Assembly: GCA_023433775.1 (NCBI GenBank)
Contig: JAEYTY010000108.1
Coordinates: forward strand, 1-21,442
DNA from: Pseudomonadota bacterium
Lineage (GTDB): Bacteria; Pseudomonadota; Alphaproteobacteria; Rhizobiales; Devosiaceae
Reading direction: 5' to 3'
DNA length: 21,442 bases
The notes under the pieces were generated by a model, which saw only the letters and a list, made by a program, of their open reading frames with translations, did not search any database and was not told the DNA's origin. A program made the translations under genes and the position numbers. This document shows positions 1 to 7,138 of this stretch, piece after piece (the first letter of the stretch is position 1; each line of letters begins with the position of its first letter).

Positions 1-809
1 CGGGCGCACAGGCCCGCAGCGTGCTCGAAGGCCTGCCGGCCGATGTGGTGACGCTGGCGCTGGAAAGCGATGTCAATGTGCTGGCCGATGCGGGCCTGCT
101 GCGCGAGGACTGGCGCGGCGCCCTGCCCAATAACAGCGCGCCCTATTCGTCCACCATCGTCTTCCTGGTGCGCAAGGACAATCCCAAGGGCATTGCCGAC
201 TGGGGAGACCTGATCAAGGACGGCGTTGAAGTGATCACGCCAAACCCCAAGACCTCGGGTGGCGCGCGCTGGAATTTCCTTGCCGCATGGGGCTGGGCCA
301 AGGCACAGCCAGGCGGCAGCGACGACACCGCCAAAGAGTTTGTGGCCGAGCTCTTTCGCCATGTGCCGGTGCTTGATACGGGCGCGCGCGGCTCGACGCT
401 GACCTTCGCCCAGCGCGGGCTGGGTGACGTTCTTCTCGCCTGGGAAAACGAGGCCTATCTCACCTTGCGCGAAATGCCCGACCAGGAATTTGAAATCGTG
501 ACGCCCTCGATTTCGATCCGCGCCGAACCGCCCGTCGCCGTTGTCGACAGCGTGGTGGACAAGCGTGGCACCCGCGACCTGGCGCAGGCCTATCTCGACT
601 TCCTCTATGCCGACAAAGGCCAGGCAATTGCCGCGGCCAATTACTACCGCCCGTTCAATCCTGCCGCTGCTGACCCGGCGGATGTCGCTCGTTTCGCCGA
701 TCTCGATCTCGTGACCATCGATGATTTCGGCGGCTGGCGCGAGGCGCAGCCCTTCTATTTCGGCGATGGCGGGGTGTTCGACCAGATCTTTGACGGTTCC
801 AGCCAATAA
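1..809 (+). CDS. sbp: Sulfate ABC transporter substrate-binding protein (3' part)
   Basis: Periplasmic receptor that binds sulfate (possibly thiosulfate) and delivers it to a Cys-type ABC importer. The reading frame is open from base 3 to the TAA at 807-809, so the start and signal peptide lie outside the window. The visible part starts with GAQARSVLEG followed by ADVVTLAL, and later contains APYSSTIVFLVRKDNPKGI, VITPNPKTSGGARWNFLAAW and DVLLAWENEAYL, all hallmarks of the Sbp/CysP family. The C-terminal segment (YLDFLYADKGQAIAAANYYRP) is complete. No permease or ATPase gene follows, so any cysU/cysW/cysA partners must be upstream or elsewhere. A stem-loop directly after the stop separates it from the 6S RNA. 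Sbp and CysP cannot be told apart from this fragment. Confidence 0.9.
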   Translation, partial: GAQARSVLEGLPADVVTLALESDVNVLADAGLLREDWRGALPNNSAPYSSTIVFLVRKDNPKGIADWGDLIKDGVEVITPNPKTSGGARWNFLAAWGWAKAQPGGSDDTAKEFVAELFRHVPVLDTGARGSTLTFAQRGLGDVLLAWENEAYLTLREMPDQEFEIVTPSISIRAEPPVAVVDSVVDKRGTRDLAQAYLDFLYADKGQAIAAANYYRPFNPAAADPADVARFADLDLVTIDDFGGWREAQPFYFGDGGVFDQIFDGSSQ

Positions 810-822
810 GAATCCGAAGCTG

Positions 823-858
823 GCCAGTGCAAAGACACGGATGTGACTTTGCACTGGC
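823..858 (+). terminator. Stem-loop after sbp, weak terminator candidate
   Basis: A perfect 12-bp inverted repeat (823-834 against 847-858, inner arms CCAGTGCAAAG and CTTTGCACTGG) with a 12-base loop lies 14 bases after the sbp stop. There is no T-tract, so it may be a weak terminator or an mRNA 3' end stabiliser. Its right arm overlaps the -35 box of the 6S promoter (849-854), so the two elements share DNA. Confidence 0.45.
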
Positions 859-877
859 GGCCACATGCGCTTATATC
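849..877 (+). promoter_or_regulatory. Sigma70-type promoter of 6S RNA
   Basis: TTGCAC (849-854) and TATATC (872-877) are separated by 17 bases. The predicted start, about base 884, is exactly where the 5' strand of the 6S closing stem begins. That agreement supports both calls. Confidence 0.6.
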
Positions 878-883
878 TCGCTT

Positions 884-1033
884 GCTGCCCGGCGCGTGCG
901 GTACTTCATATCCCCGGGGCCTTAATCGATCCTAAGGGAGCTGTCCCTGACCAGGCCCGTGGGCTTGGACATACGGCGCCCACCTACGTGAGTAGGTTCC
1001 CGGGATCGACAGACCCACGGCCAGGGTGGCACC
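884..1033 (+). ncRNA. ssrS: 6S RNA
   Basis: 6S RNA binds sigma70-RNA polymerase as a promoter mimic and represses transcription in stationary phase. Support: it lies directly upstream of 5-formyltetrahydrofolate cyclo-ligase, the classical 6S neighbour. Its size is about 150 nt. A closing stem can be folded from 886-902 with 1013-1031 (GGC/GCC, CGTG/CACG and GGT/ACC blocks separated by single bulges). A short hairpin ACCTAC-GTGA-GTAGGT (982-997) is followed by TTCCCGGGATCGA, as in other alphaproteobacterial 6S RNAs. A run of seven T (1037-1043) follows the closing stem. The promoter-derived 5' end and stem-derived 3' end are estimates, good to a few bases. An alternative helix that competes with the closing stem is described in the findings. 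Confidence 0.85.
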
Positions 1034-1057
1034 TTATTTTTTTCGCGGCGAGGGCGA

Positions 1058-1645
1058 ATGACGGATAGCGGGATAGTAGAGGCCAAGGCCGGCTTGCGCA
1101 AGCAAGCCCATGAACGCCGCGCTGCGCTCTCTCCCCAAGACCGTGCCGATGCCGCCAAGGCGGTTTCGGCGCATTTCTTTTCCGGCGTCAGCTATTATGC
1201 CCAGGATGTCATTGCCGGCTATTGGCGCATACGCGACGAGCTTGATTGCCAGCCCATCCTGATCCGCCTGATGGATAGCGGGCAGAAGGTCGTGCTGCCG
1301 GTGGTGGCGGGGCCCGACCAGCCGCTCGACCTGCGCGTGTGGGAAGCCGATGCCCCGCTTTATGAAGCCGGGTTCGGTACGCTCGCCCCATCCGATCTCG
1401 CGCCCCGCGCCGTCCCCGATGTGGTGCTCATGCCGCTGCTGGGGTTTGACGCAGCCGGAACGCGGCTCGGCTATGGCGGCGGCTATTATGACCGGACGCT
1501 GGCAACGCTGGCCAAGCGCCCGAGGCTGATCGGCCTCGCCTTTGCGGCGCAGGAACTGGATCATATTCCGCGTGAGGACCACGACATTCCGCTCGATGGC
1601 GTCGTTACGGAAGATGGCGTGCGGATGTTCGGAGCGGATGCATGA
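1058..1645 (+). CDS. fau: 5-formyltetrahydrofolate cyclo-ligase
   Basis: Cytoplasmic enzyme that converts 5-formyl-THF and ATP to 5,10-methenyl-THF, returning a stored folate to the C1 pool. The protein has 195 residues, the normal size. The N-terminal KAGLRKQAHERRAALS matches the family's basic nucleotide-binding start, and LGYGGGYYDR (residues 137-146) is the signature motif. The ATG at 1058 is preceded by GAGGG at a short spacing, 25 bases after the end of the 6S RNA. Co-transcription with 6S by read-through is common for this pair. The stop overlaps the ATG of the next gene by four bases (ATGA, 1642-1645), implying translational coupling. Confidence 0.93.
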   Translation: MTDSGIVEAKAGLRKQAHERRAALSPQDRADAAKAVSAHFFSGVSYYAQDVIAGYWRIRDELDCQPILIRLMDSGQKVVLPVVAGPDQPLDLRVWEADAPLYEAGFGTLAPSDLAPRAVPDVVLMPLLGFDAAGTRLGYGGGYYDRTLATLAKRPRLIGLAFAAQELDHIPREDHDIPLDGVVTEDGVRMFGADA

Positions 1646-2463
1646 GGTTTCTGTTTCTGGGAGACGTCGTGGGCCGCTCGGGTCGCGATGCGGTGAGCGA
1701 GAGACTGCCCGAACTCATCACAAGGTTTGCGCTCGATTTCGTGGTGGTGAATGGCGAGAATGCCAGCCATGGCAAGGGGTTGATCGAGAGCCATTTCAAG
1801 GGTCTGCGCGATGCGGGCGCCGATATCGTCACCCTGGGCGACCATGCCTTCGACCAGCGCGAGGCGCTGTCCTATATCGAGCGGGAATCGACGCTGATCC
1901 GGCCGATCAACTTTGCCCCCGGCACACCCGGGCGCGGGGCGATGATGGTGGAAGGGCGCAATGGGCACCGGGTGCTGGTGGTCAATGCGCTGGGCCGGGT
2001 GTTCATGCCGCCCATGGACGATCCCTTCCGCGCGGTGGAAGCGGCCATCGCCGCCTCCCCGCTGGGCGAGCAGGCCGATGCGGTGATCGTCGATTTCCAT
2101 ACCGAAGCGACTTCGGAAATCCAGGCCATGGGCTTTTTCCTCGATGGCCGCGCCAGCCTTGTCGTGGGGACGCATACGCATATCCCCACATCCGATCACC
2201 GCATTCTCAAGGGTGGCACAGCGCTGATGGCCGATGCCGGCATGTGCGGCGATTTCGATTCCATCATTGGGGTCGAGGCGGACGAGCCGCTCAATCGCTT
2301 CCTTACCGGCCTGCCCAATGGCCGGTTTACGCCTGCCGAGGGCGAAGCGACGCTCTGTGGTGTGGTGGTGGAGACCGACGCGCGCACCGGCCTTGCCACA
2401 AGCGTGCAGCCCCTGCGCATTGGCGGTACGCTGGCGGAAGCGCTGCCGCAGTTTCCGGCCTGA
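1642..2463 (+). CDS. YmdB-like metallophosphoesterase (TIGR00282 family)
   Basis: Calcineurin-fold di-metal phosphoesterase of 273 residues. Bacillus YmdB, of this family, hydrolyses cyclic nucleotides, but the alphaproteobacterial substrate is not known. Metal-site motifs in order are GDVVGRSGR (Asp8), NGENASHGKG (Glu39, Asn40), LGDHAFDQ (residues 65-72), DFHTEATSE and GTHTHIPTSD with its two His. In Bacillus YmdB the third motif reads GNH; here the metal-ligand Asn is Asp67. The start overlaps the upstream cyclo-ligase stop, and yebC follows after 108 bases, so this is the second gene of a folate/phosphoesterase pair. The family call is firm and the substrate is open. Confidence 0.9.
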   Translation: MRFLFLGDVVGRSGRDAVSERLPELITRFALDFVVVNGENASHGKGLIESHFKGLRDAGADIVTLGDHAFDQREALSYIERESTLIRPINFAPGTPGRGAMMVEGRNGHRVLVVNALGRVFMPPMDDPFRAVEAAIAASPLGEQADAVIVDFHTEATSEIQAMGFFLDGRASLVVGTHTHIPTSDHRILKGGTALMADAGMCGDFDSIIGVEADEPLNRFLTGLPNGRFTPAEGEATLCGVVVETDARTGLATSVQPLRIGGTLAEALPQFPA

Positions 2464-2503
2464 CCTTCAGCAGCCCTCGCGCAGGAGGTCCTAAGGAAAG
2501 GGC

Positions 2504-2533
2504 TTCCCAGTTTTCCCGGAAACGCTTTATAAG
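2504..2533 (+). promoter_or_regulatory. Candidate yebC promoter
   Basis: TTCCCA (2504-2509) and TATAAG (2528-2533) are 18 bases apart in the 108-base gap before yebC. The -10 matches the consensus at five of six positions and the -35 at four. The implied leader is about 30 bases. It would allow yebC to be expressed independently of the upstream pair. Confidence 0.4.
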
Positions 2534-2571
2534 CAGCGCGAAAATCGAGAATTGCTTATCCGAGGTATCGA

Positions 2572-3318
2572 ATGGCCGGCCATTCCCACGCCAAGAACAT
2601 TATGCACCGCAAGGGTAAGAGCGACGCCATACGCTCCAAGATCTTTTCCAAGCTGGCGCGTGAAATCACCGTGGCGGCCAAGATGGGCCAGCCTGATCCG
2701 GCCTTTAATCCGCGCCTACGCCTGGCCATCACCAATGCCCGCGCCCAGTCCATGCCCAAGGACAATATTGAGCGCGCGGTGAAGAAGGCCACGGGCGGCG
2801 ATGCCGAGAACTATGATGAAATCCGCTATGAGGGCTATGGCCCGGGCGGCGTCGCAGTCATCGTCGAAGCGCTGACGGATAATCGCAATCGCACGGCGTC
2901 GAATGTGCGCTCCTATTTCTCCAAGAATGGCGGCGCACTGGGTGAAACTGGTTCGGTCGGCTTCATGTTCGACCGCGTCGGCGAGATCACCTATCCGACC
3001 ACGGCGGGCTCGGAAGACAAGGTCATGGAGGCCGCCATCGAGGCCGGCGCCGACGATGTCGAGAGCGATGAGGAAGGCCATTATATCTACACCTCATTCG
3101 AGGGCATGGCCGAAGTCGCGGCGGCGCTGGAAAAGGTTTTGGGTGAAGCCGAGTCGGTGAAAGCCATCTGGAAGCCACAGAATGTGACGCCCATCGACGC
3201 CGAAAAGGGCGCGACGCTGATGAAGCTGATCAATACGCTTGAAGAAGACGATGACGTGCAGAACGTCTATTCGAACTTCGACATGAGCGACGAAGACGCG
3301 GCCAAACTGGCTGGCTGA
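2572..3318 (+). CDS. yebC: YebC/PmpR (TACO1) family protein
   Basis: Cytoplasmic protein of 248 residues, full length for the family. It opens with the diagnostic MAGHSHAKNIMHRKGKSDA and the segment RSKIFSKLAREI. Mid-protein it has RYEGYGPGGVAVIVEALTDN and NRTASNVRSYFSKNGG. The acidic C-terminus (EEDDDVQNVYSNFDM) is also typical. YebC proteins were long annotated as DNA-binding regulators. More recent work on YebC and mitochondrial TACO1 ties the family to translation, particularly of proline-rich stretches. The GAGGT Shine-Dalgarno sequence sits 6 bases before the ATG. In many alphaproteobacteria yebC runs straight into ruvC; here a convergent diguanylate cyclase gene separates them. Confidence 0.95.
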   Translation: MAGHSHAKNIMHRKGKSDAIRSKIFSKLAREITVAAKMGQPDPAFNPRLRLAITNARAQSMPKDNIERAVKKATGGDAENYDEIRYEGYGPGGVAVIVEALTDNRNRTASNVRSYFSKNGGALGETGSVGFMFDRVGEITYPTTAGSEDKVMEAAIEAGADDVESDEEGHYIYTSFEGMAEVAAALEKVLGEAESVKAIWKPQNVTPIDAEKGATLMKLINTLEEDDDVQNVYSNFDMSDEDAAKLAG

Positions 3319-3348
3319 GACGCGTGCCGCAGGGCAACAGAATGAATT

Positions 3349-3374
3349 AAGGCGGTCCAGTGGGCCGCCTTTTT
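3349..3374 (+). terminator. Rho-independent terminator of yebC
   Basis: Stem GGCGGTCC / GGGCCGCC (3351-3358 with 3362-3369, one G-T wobble) and a 3-base loop, extended by AA/TT, followed by five T (3370-3374). The final T is the first base of the stop codon of the convergent cyclase gene, so the two genes abut tail to tail. In the minus direction the tail is T-poor, and the hairpin would be a weaker stop. Confidence 0.8.
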
Positions 3375-4156
3375 CATGCGCTCTGCTTCAGTTCGATTGC
3401 CGGATGATCATCGACATGGACAATTTTCGAGCGGTTGCGGCCCGATTGTTTCGCGCCGTAAAGGCGATGGTCGGCTATGCGAAACAGCTCGGCAAAATTG
3501 GTGGTTCGTTCGAAAGCAGCGCCGCCAATGCTGACCGAGAGAGGGCAATGTAACCCGGCGGGGGCGAACATGGCCCGGTTGACGGAATAGCGGACGCGTT
3601 CGGCGATATGCTCGGCCTGGTCCTGATTGACGCCGGGCAGGAAGACCGCGAATTCCTCGCCGCCCATGCGGCCCACCAGATCCCCCGCGCGAAGGACGCC
3701 GCGGATAGAGCGGGCAATGATGGTCAGCGCCTCGTCGCCGGCGATATGGCCGTGCACATCGTTGATGGCTTTAAAGTTGTCTGCGTCGATCATCAGCAGC
3801 GCGCCATTGGGCGGCCGTTCCGCATCGCCGAGCAGGGCCTCGACCTTGGCGGTGAAGGCGCCGCGATTGAGGCAGGCGGTGAGGCTATCGGTGCGGGCGA
3901 CAAGGCCGAGCCGGCGATTGAGAATGACCAGCCCGCGGACGCGCATACTCATATAGAAAAAGAGCGGCATTCCAAGCAGCACGGGCAGAATGATGGCGCT
4001 GAGGATGCTGCGCGACAGCGCTTCGGTGCCCATGTCACGGAACATGACAAAATTGAAAGTCACCGCAACAAGGGTAACGCCCAGCGTGCCGAACAGGGTC
4101 CAGCGTCCGACGCTGTTCCAGCCATGCGGTTCGGGGGGATTGCGGGAAACGATCAT
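3374..4156 (-). CDS. Membrane-anchored GGDEF diguanylate cyclase
   Basis: Makes cyclic di-GMP from two GTP. The protein has 260 residues with two predicted membrane helices (about 20-40 and 48-70) and almost no extracytoplasmic domain. The GGDEF domain runs from about 85 to 245. The substrate and metal segment is IDADNFKAINDVHGH (Asp124). The active-site motif is GGEEF at 165-169. RAGD at 156-159, five residues before the motif, fits the RxxD inhibitory site, so product feedback inhibition is likely. With no sensor domain, the signal probably comes through the membrane helices or a partner. It lies opposite to its neighbours, convergent with yebC and divergent from ruvC across 391 bases. An active cyclase is inferred from motifs. 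Confidence 0.9.
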   Translation of the reverse strand: MIVSRNPPEPHGWNSVGRWTLFGTLGVTLVAVTFNFVMFRDMGTEALSRSILSAIILPVLLGMPLFFYMSMRVRGLVILNRRLGLVARTDSLTACLNRGAFTAKVEALLGDAERPPNGALLMIDADNFKAINDVHGHIAGDEALTIIARSIRGVLRAGDLVGRMGGEEFAVFLPGVNQDQAEHIAERVRYSVNRAMFAPAGLHCPLSVSIGGAAFERTTNFAELFRIADHRLYGAKQSGRNRSKIVHVDDHPAIELKQSA

Positions 4157-4547
4157 GCGGCCAACCTGCTCAATGCATTAATGTGAATGCCGCCGGAGGC
4201 CCGGCGCCTGAAACGGTTCGGCCTTCAAGGTGGCGTGATGCTCCACCGTCCGATCGTGTCGCCTGACATTGTCGTGTGAAGAATGCCCGCTCTGAGAGGG
4301 TCTTCGGCGCCCGGCATTGCCGAACATTTCTGGCTGGAATGCCGAGCTTTCGGGCGTGCTGTGCGATTGGTTTCGATCATAGCGTCCACTTGATCCCCTG
4401 CGTCCAGGGGTGAACCTAGGCAGCGCCCATCAACGGTTCGTTGTCAGGACCGATACAGTTTTATTCACCATTCCCATCCTGCAATTTTGTTGCTGATTTG
4501 TTCACATAGCTACTGGTAGCATGGCGCAAGCTGATACAAGGTAAGCC
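4157..4547. other. 391-base divergent intergenic region
   Basis: This gap lies between the cyclase (minus) and ruvC (plus) and must hold the start signals of both. I see no convincing ORF or RNA gene. Small inverted repeats include TTCGGC/GCCGAA (4303-4308 with 4319-4324), CCCCTG/CAGGGG with a CGTC loop (4395-4400 with 4405-4410) and CAACG/CGTTG near 4431-4443. TTGTCA at 4441 resembles a -35 box, but no good -10 follows at the right distance. I cannot name a promoter with confidence. Confidence 0.5.
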
Positions 4548-5054
4548 ATGACAAACGCTGTACGAATCATCGGTATCGACCCGGGGCTTCGCCGATGTGG
4601 CTGGGGCATTATCGAGGCTGTGGATAATCGGCTGAGCTTTGTCGCGGGCGGAACGCTGACGCCGCCGATGGATGGTTCGCTGGCCTCGCGGCTGGCGGCG
4701 CTGGCTGAGGGGCTCTCTGCGGTGCTCGATGAGCACCGGCCCGATGAGGTTGCGGTGGAAGAAACCTTCGTCAATGCCGGGCCGCGTTCGGCGCTGATCC
4801 TGGGGCAGGCGCGCGGCGTGGTGTTGGTGACGCCGGCGCTGCGTGGGCTGATGGTGGCGGAATATGCCGCCAATCTGGTCAAGAAGTCCGTGGTCGGCAC
4901 GGGCCATGCCGACAAGACGCAGATTGCGCTCATGGTCAAAACGTTGCTGCCGAGCGCGATTGTCAAAGGGGCGGACGCAGCCGACGCGCTGGCCATCGCC
5001 ATCTGCCATGCGCATCACCGCGTTTCGGCCCGCCGCATGGGAGCCCTAGTATGA
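4548..5054 (+). CDS. ruvC: Holliday junction endodeoxyribonuclease RuvC
   Basis: Dimeric nuclease that cuts Holliday junctions symmetrically during recombinational repair, working with RuvAB. The protein has 168 residues, close to the E. coli length. The RNase H-like active site is intact: GIDPGLRRCGWG (Asp11), VAVEETFVN (Glu71) and KGADAADALAIAICHAH (Asp143, Asp146). The segment NLVKKSVVGTGHADKTQI is also typical. The start ATG at 4548 is preceded by AAGGTAA. The stop overlaps the ruvA start by ATGA at 5051-5054. It is the first gene of a seven-gene close-packed run. Confidence 0.96.
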   Translation: MTNAVRIIGIDPGLRRCGWGIIEAVDNRLSFVAGGTLTPPMDGSLASRLAALAEGLSAVLDEHRPDEVAVEETFVNAGPRSALILGQARGVVLVTPALRGLMVAEYAANLVKKSVVGTGHADKTQIALMVKTLLPSAIVKGADAADALAIAICHAHHRVSARRMGALV

Positions 5055-5668
5055 TCGGCAAGCTCAAGGGGTTGGTGGACAGCTTTGGCGATGACTGGGC
5101 GCTGATCGATTGCGGTGGCGTCTGTTACGAAGTGCATTGCTCGAGCCGCACCTTGCAGGCGCTGCCGCAGGTGGGCCAGACCGCAGTGGTCTTTATCGAA
5201 ACCATCGTGCGCGAAGACATGATCCGGCTTTACGGCTTTGCCAGCGATGGCGAGAAGAGCTGGTTCAACCTGCTGATGACCGTGCAGGGCGTTGGCGCGC
5301 GCGTGGCGCTGGCCATTCTTTCGGCGCTGAGCCCATCTGAGCTCTCGAGCGCGATTGCGCTGCAAGACAAGTCCATGGTGGGGCGCGCCAATGGCGTGGG
5401 GCCCAAGCTCGCCGTGCGCATCGTCACCGAACTCAAGGGCAAGGTGCCGGCCATCGGCGCAATTGATGCCGGCACGCTCGGCCTGCAGACGGCGCTGGGC
5501 GAGGGGGTGGCGGCGAGCAATGTGGCAGATGCCGTCTCGGCGCTGACCAATCTCGGCTATTCCAGCGCACAGGCTTCGGCGGCACTGGCGCGCGTCGTGT
5601 CGCGAGAGGGCGACGATACGGCGACGGAGAAGCTGATCCGGCTGGGGTTGCGGGAATTGAGTCAGTGA
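5051..5668 (+). CDS. ruvA: Holliday junction branch migration protein RuvA
   Basis: Tetrameric junction-binding subunit that loads the RuvB motors. It has 205 residues. The N-terminal OB-fold begins MIGKLKGLVDSFGDDWALID. Two helix-hairpin-helix motifs follow: LMTVQGVGARVALAILSAL (about 75-93) and ANGVGPKLAVRIVTELKG (about 113-130). A flexible acidic/Ala-rich linker leads to the small C-terminal domain (from about residue 155, with ALTNLGYSSAQASAALARV) that contacts RuvB. Its TGA shares bases with the GTG of a membrane-protein gene (5665-5668), so ruvA and ruvB are not adjacent here. Confidence 0.95.
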   Translation: MIGKLKGLVDSFGDDWALIDCGGVCYEVHCSSRTLQALPQVGQTAVVFIETIVREDMIRLYGFASDGEKSWFNLLMTVQGVGARVALAILSALSPSELSSAIALQDKSMVGRANGVGPKLAVRIVTELKGKVPAIGAIDAGTLGLQTALGEGVAASNVADAVSALTNLGYSSAQASAALARVVSREGDDTATEKLIRLGLRELSQ

Positions 5669-6096
5669 AACTGATGCGTTTGGGCAATCCGTGGGTCTAT
5701 CTGGGCGTGACGACGCTTGTCGGGCCATTGCCGTTTCTGATTGTGGCGCTGGGGCAGTTTCCAACCAAGCGGACCATTTTTGGCGAGCCAGCAATGATTG
5801 CGCTTATCTTGCTTGCCATGATCGGGCTGGCTGGCTTTGTGCTGGCGCTGTTCTATTTCGGCCTGCTGGCGCTGTTGCAGCGGTTTCGGGGCGGCATTCT
5901 GGACTGGCAGGTGATTTCGCTTTATCTCGCCAATCCGGTGTCGATCTGGGTGCTGGTCGATTGGTATTTGCGTCGGGACAAGCTGAGCTATTTTCCGCAA
6001 TGGGAAATAGCCTTGCCGATAATTGGGTTTGTTCTGTCATGGATCGTCTTCCGCATTGTGCGGGTACGGCGCAAACGGGCGAGTGAAGGGAACTGA
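5665..6096 (+). CDS. Four-helix membrane protein of unknown function
   Basis: 143 residues, not recognised. Predicted membrane helices lie at about 10-30, 43-72, 82-101 and 113-133. A strongly basic C-terminal tail (RIVRVRRKRASEGN) should be cytoplasmic by the positive-inside rule. There is no signal peptide, cysteine pair or obvious catalytic motif. The gene starts with GTG overlapping the ruvA stop by GTGA and ends four bases before the ruvB GTG, so it must be translated from the same mRNA as ruvA and ruvB. The position suggests expression with DNA repair genes, but the sequence gives no function. That the frame is a real gene rests on exact coupling at both ends and on clean hydrophobic periodicity. 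Confidence 0.75.
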   Translation: MKLMRLGNPWVYLGVTTLVGPLPFLIVALGQFPTKRTIFGEPAMIALILLAMIGLAGFVLALFYFGLLALLQRFRGGILDWQVISLYLANPVSIWVLVDWYLRRDKLSYFPQWEIALPIIGFVLSWIVFRIVRVRRKRASEGN

Positions 6097-6100
6097 TCGC

Positions 6101-7138
6101 GTGACCGACCTGACTTCACCTGCCGCTGGCCGCGATGATAATCTCGATGTTTCCCTGCGTCCGACCGGGTTTTCCGAATTTGTCGGGCAGGCCGATGCGC
6201 GGGCTAATCTGGAAGTGTTCATCGAGGCCGCCAAGCGGCGCTGCGGGGCGCTGGACCATGTGCTGTTTGTCGGCCCGCCAGGGCTGGGCAAGACGACGCT
6301 GGCGCAGATTATTGCGCGTGAGCTTGGTGTCGGGTTTCGCGCTACCTCCGGCCCGGTGATTGCCAAGGCGGGGGATCTGGCGGCGCTACTGACCAATCTG
6401 GAAGAGCGCGATGTGCTCTTCATCGATGAAATCCACCGGCTCAATCCGGCCATCGAGGAAGTGCTTTATCCGGCAATGGAGGATTTTCAGCTCGATCTGA
6501 TCATTGGCGAAGGGCCGGCGGCCCGCTCGGTGCGGATTGATCTGGCGAAATTTACCCTGGTCGGCGCGACGACGCGGGCGGGGCTGTTGACGACGCCGCT
6601 GCGTGACCGCTTCGGCATTCCGGTGCGGCTCAATTTTTATACGCCCGAGGAGTTGGTGCAGATCGTGACGCGCGGGGCGCGGCTTCTGGGGATGCCGATG
6701 GCGCCGGATGGGGCGATGGAAATTGCCCGTCGCTCGCGGGGCACGCCGCGCATTGCCGGGCGGCTGTTGCGCCGGGTGACCGATTTTGCGCTGGTTGAAA
6801 ATGCGGGTGAAATTACCCGCGCGATTGCGGACAAGGCGCTGTTGCGGCTTGATGTCGATGCGCGCGGGCTCGACCAGCTCGACCGGCGGTATCTCACCAC
6901 CATTGTCGAGTTTTATGGTGGCGGGCCGGTGGGCATCGAAACCATCGCCGCGGCGCTCAGTGAACCGCGCGACGCCATCGAGGAAATTGTCGAGCCCTAT
7001 CTGCTGCAGCAGGGGTTCATCCAGCGCACGCCACGCGGGCGAATGCTGACCGGGCTGGCCTTCCAGCACATGGGCAAAACGGTGCCGCAGGGTTTTGTCG
7101 GCAATCAGGCAAGCCTGTTCGAAGAGGGCGAGGAATGA
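6101..7138 (+). CDS. ruvB: Holliday junction branch migration helicase RuvB
   Basis: Hexameric AAA+ motor that drives branch migration with RuvA. From the GTG at 6101 it has 345 residues, the usual length. An in-frame extension upstream to 6023 would overlap the membrane gene and add a non-conserved tail. AAGGGA lies 9 bases upstream of the GTG. Motifs are VSLRPTGFSEFVGQ at the N-terminus, Walker A GPPGLGKT (58-65), Walker B VLFIDEIH (105-112), sensor 1 VGATTRAGLL, and the Arg-finger region PLRDRFGI (Arg170). The winged-helix DNA-binding domain carries GGGPVGIETIAAALSE and GFIQRTPRGRMLT. The stop overlaps the Nudix gene by ATGA (7135-7138). Confidence 0.96.
   Translation: MTDLTSPAAGRDDNLDVSLRPTGFSEFVGQADARANLEVFIEAAKRRCGALDHVLFVGPPGLGKTTLAQIIARELGVGFRATSGPVIAKAGDLAALLTNLEERDVLFIDEIHRLNPAIEEVLYPAMEDFQLDLIIGEGPAARSVRIDLAKFTLVGATTRAGLLTTPLRDRFGIPVRLNFYTPEELVQIVTRGARLLGMPMAPDGAMEIARRSRGTPRIAGRLLRRVTDFALVENAGEITRAIADKALLRLDVDARGLDQLDRRYLTTIVEFYGGGPVGIETIAAALSEPRDAIEEIVEPYLLQQGFIQRTPRGRMLTGLAFQHMGKTVPQGFVGNQASLFEEGEE

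Noticed and set aside
1542..2618. 358-codon plus-strand frame over fau, the phosphoesterase and yebC start
   Set aside because: Out of frame with three recognised genes, with no recognisable domain.
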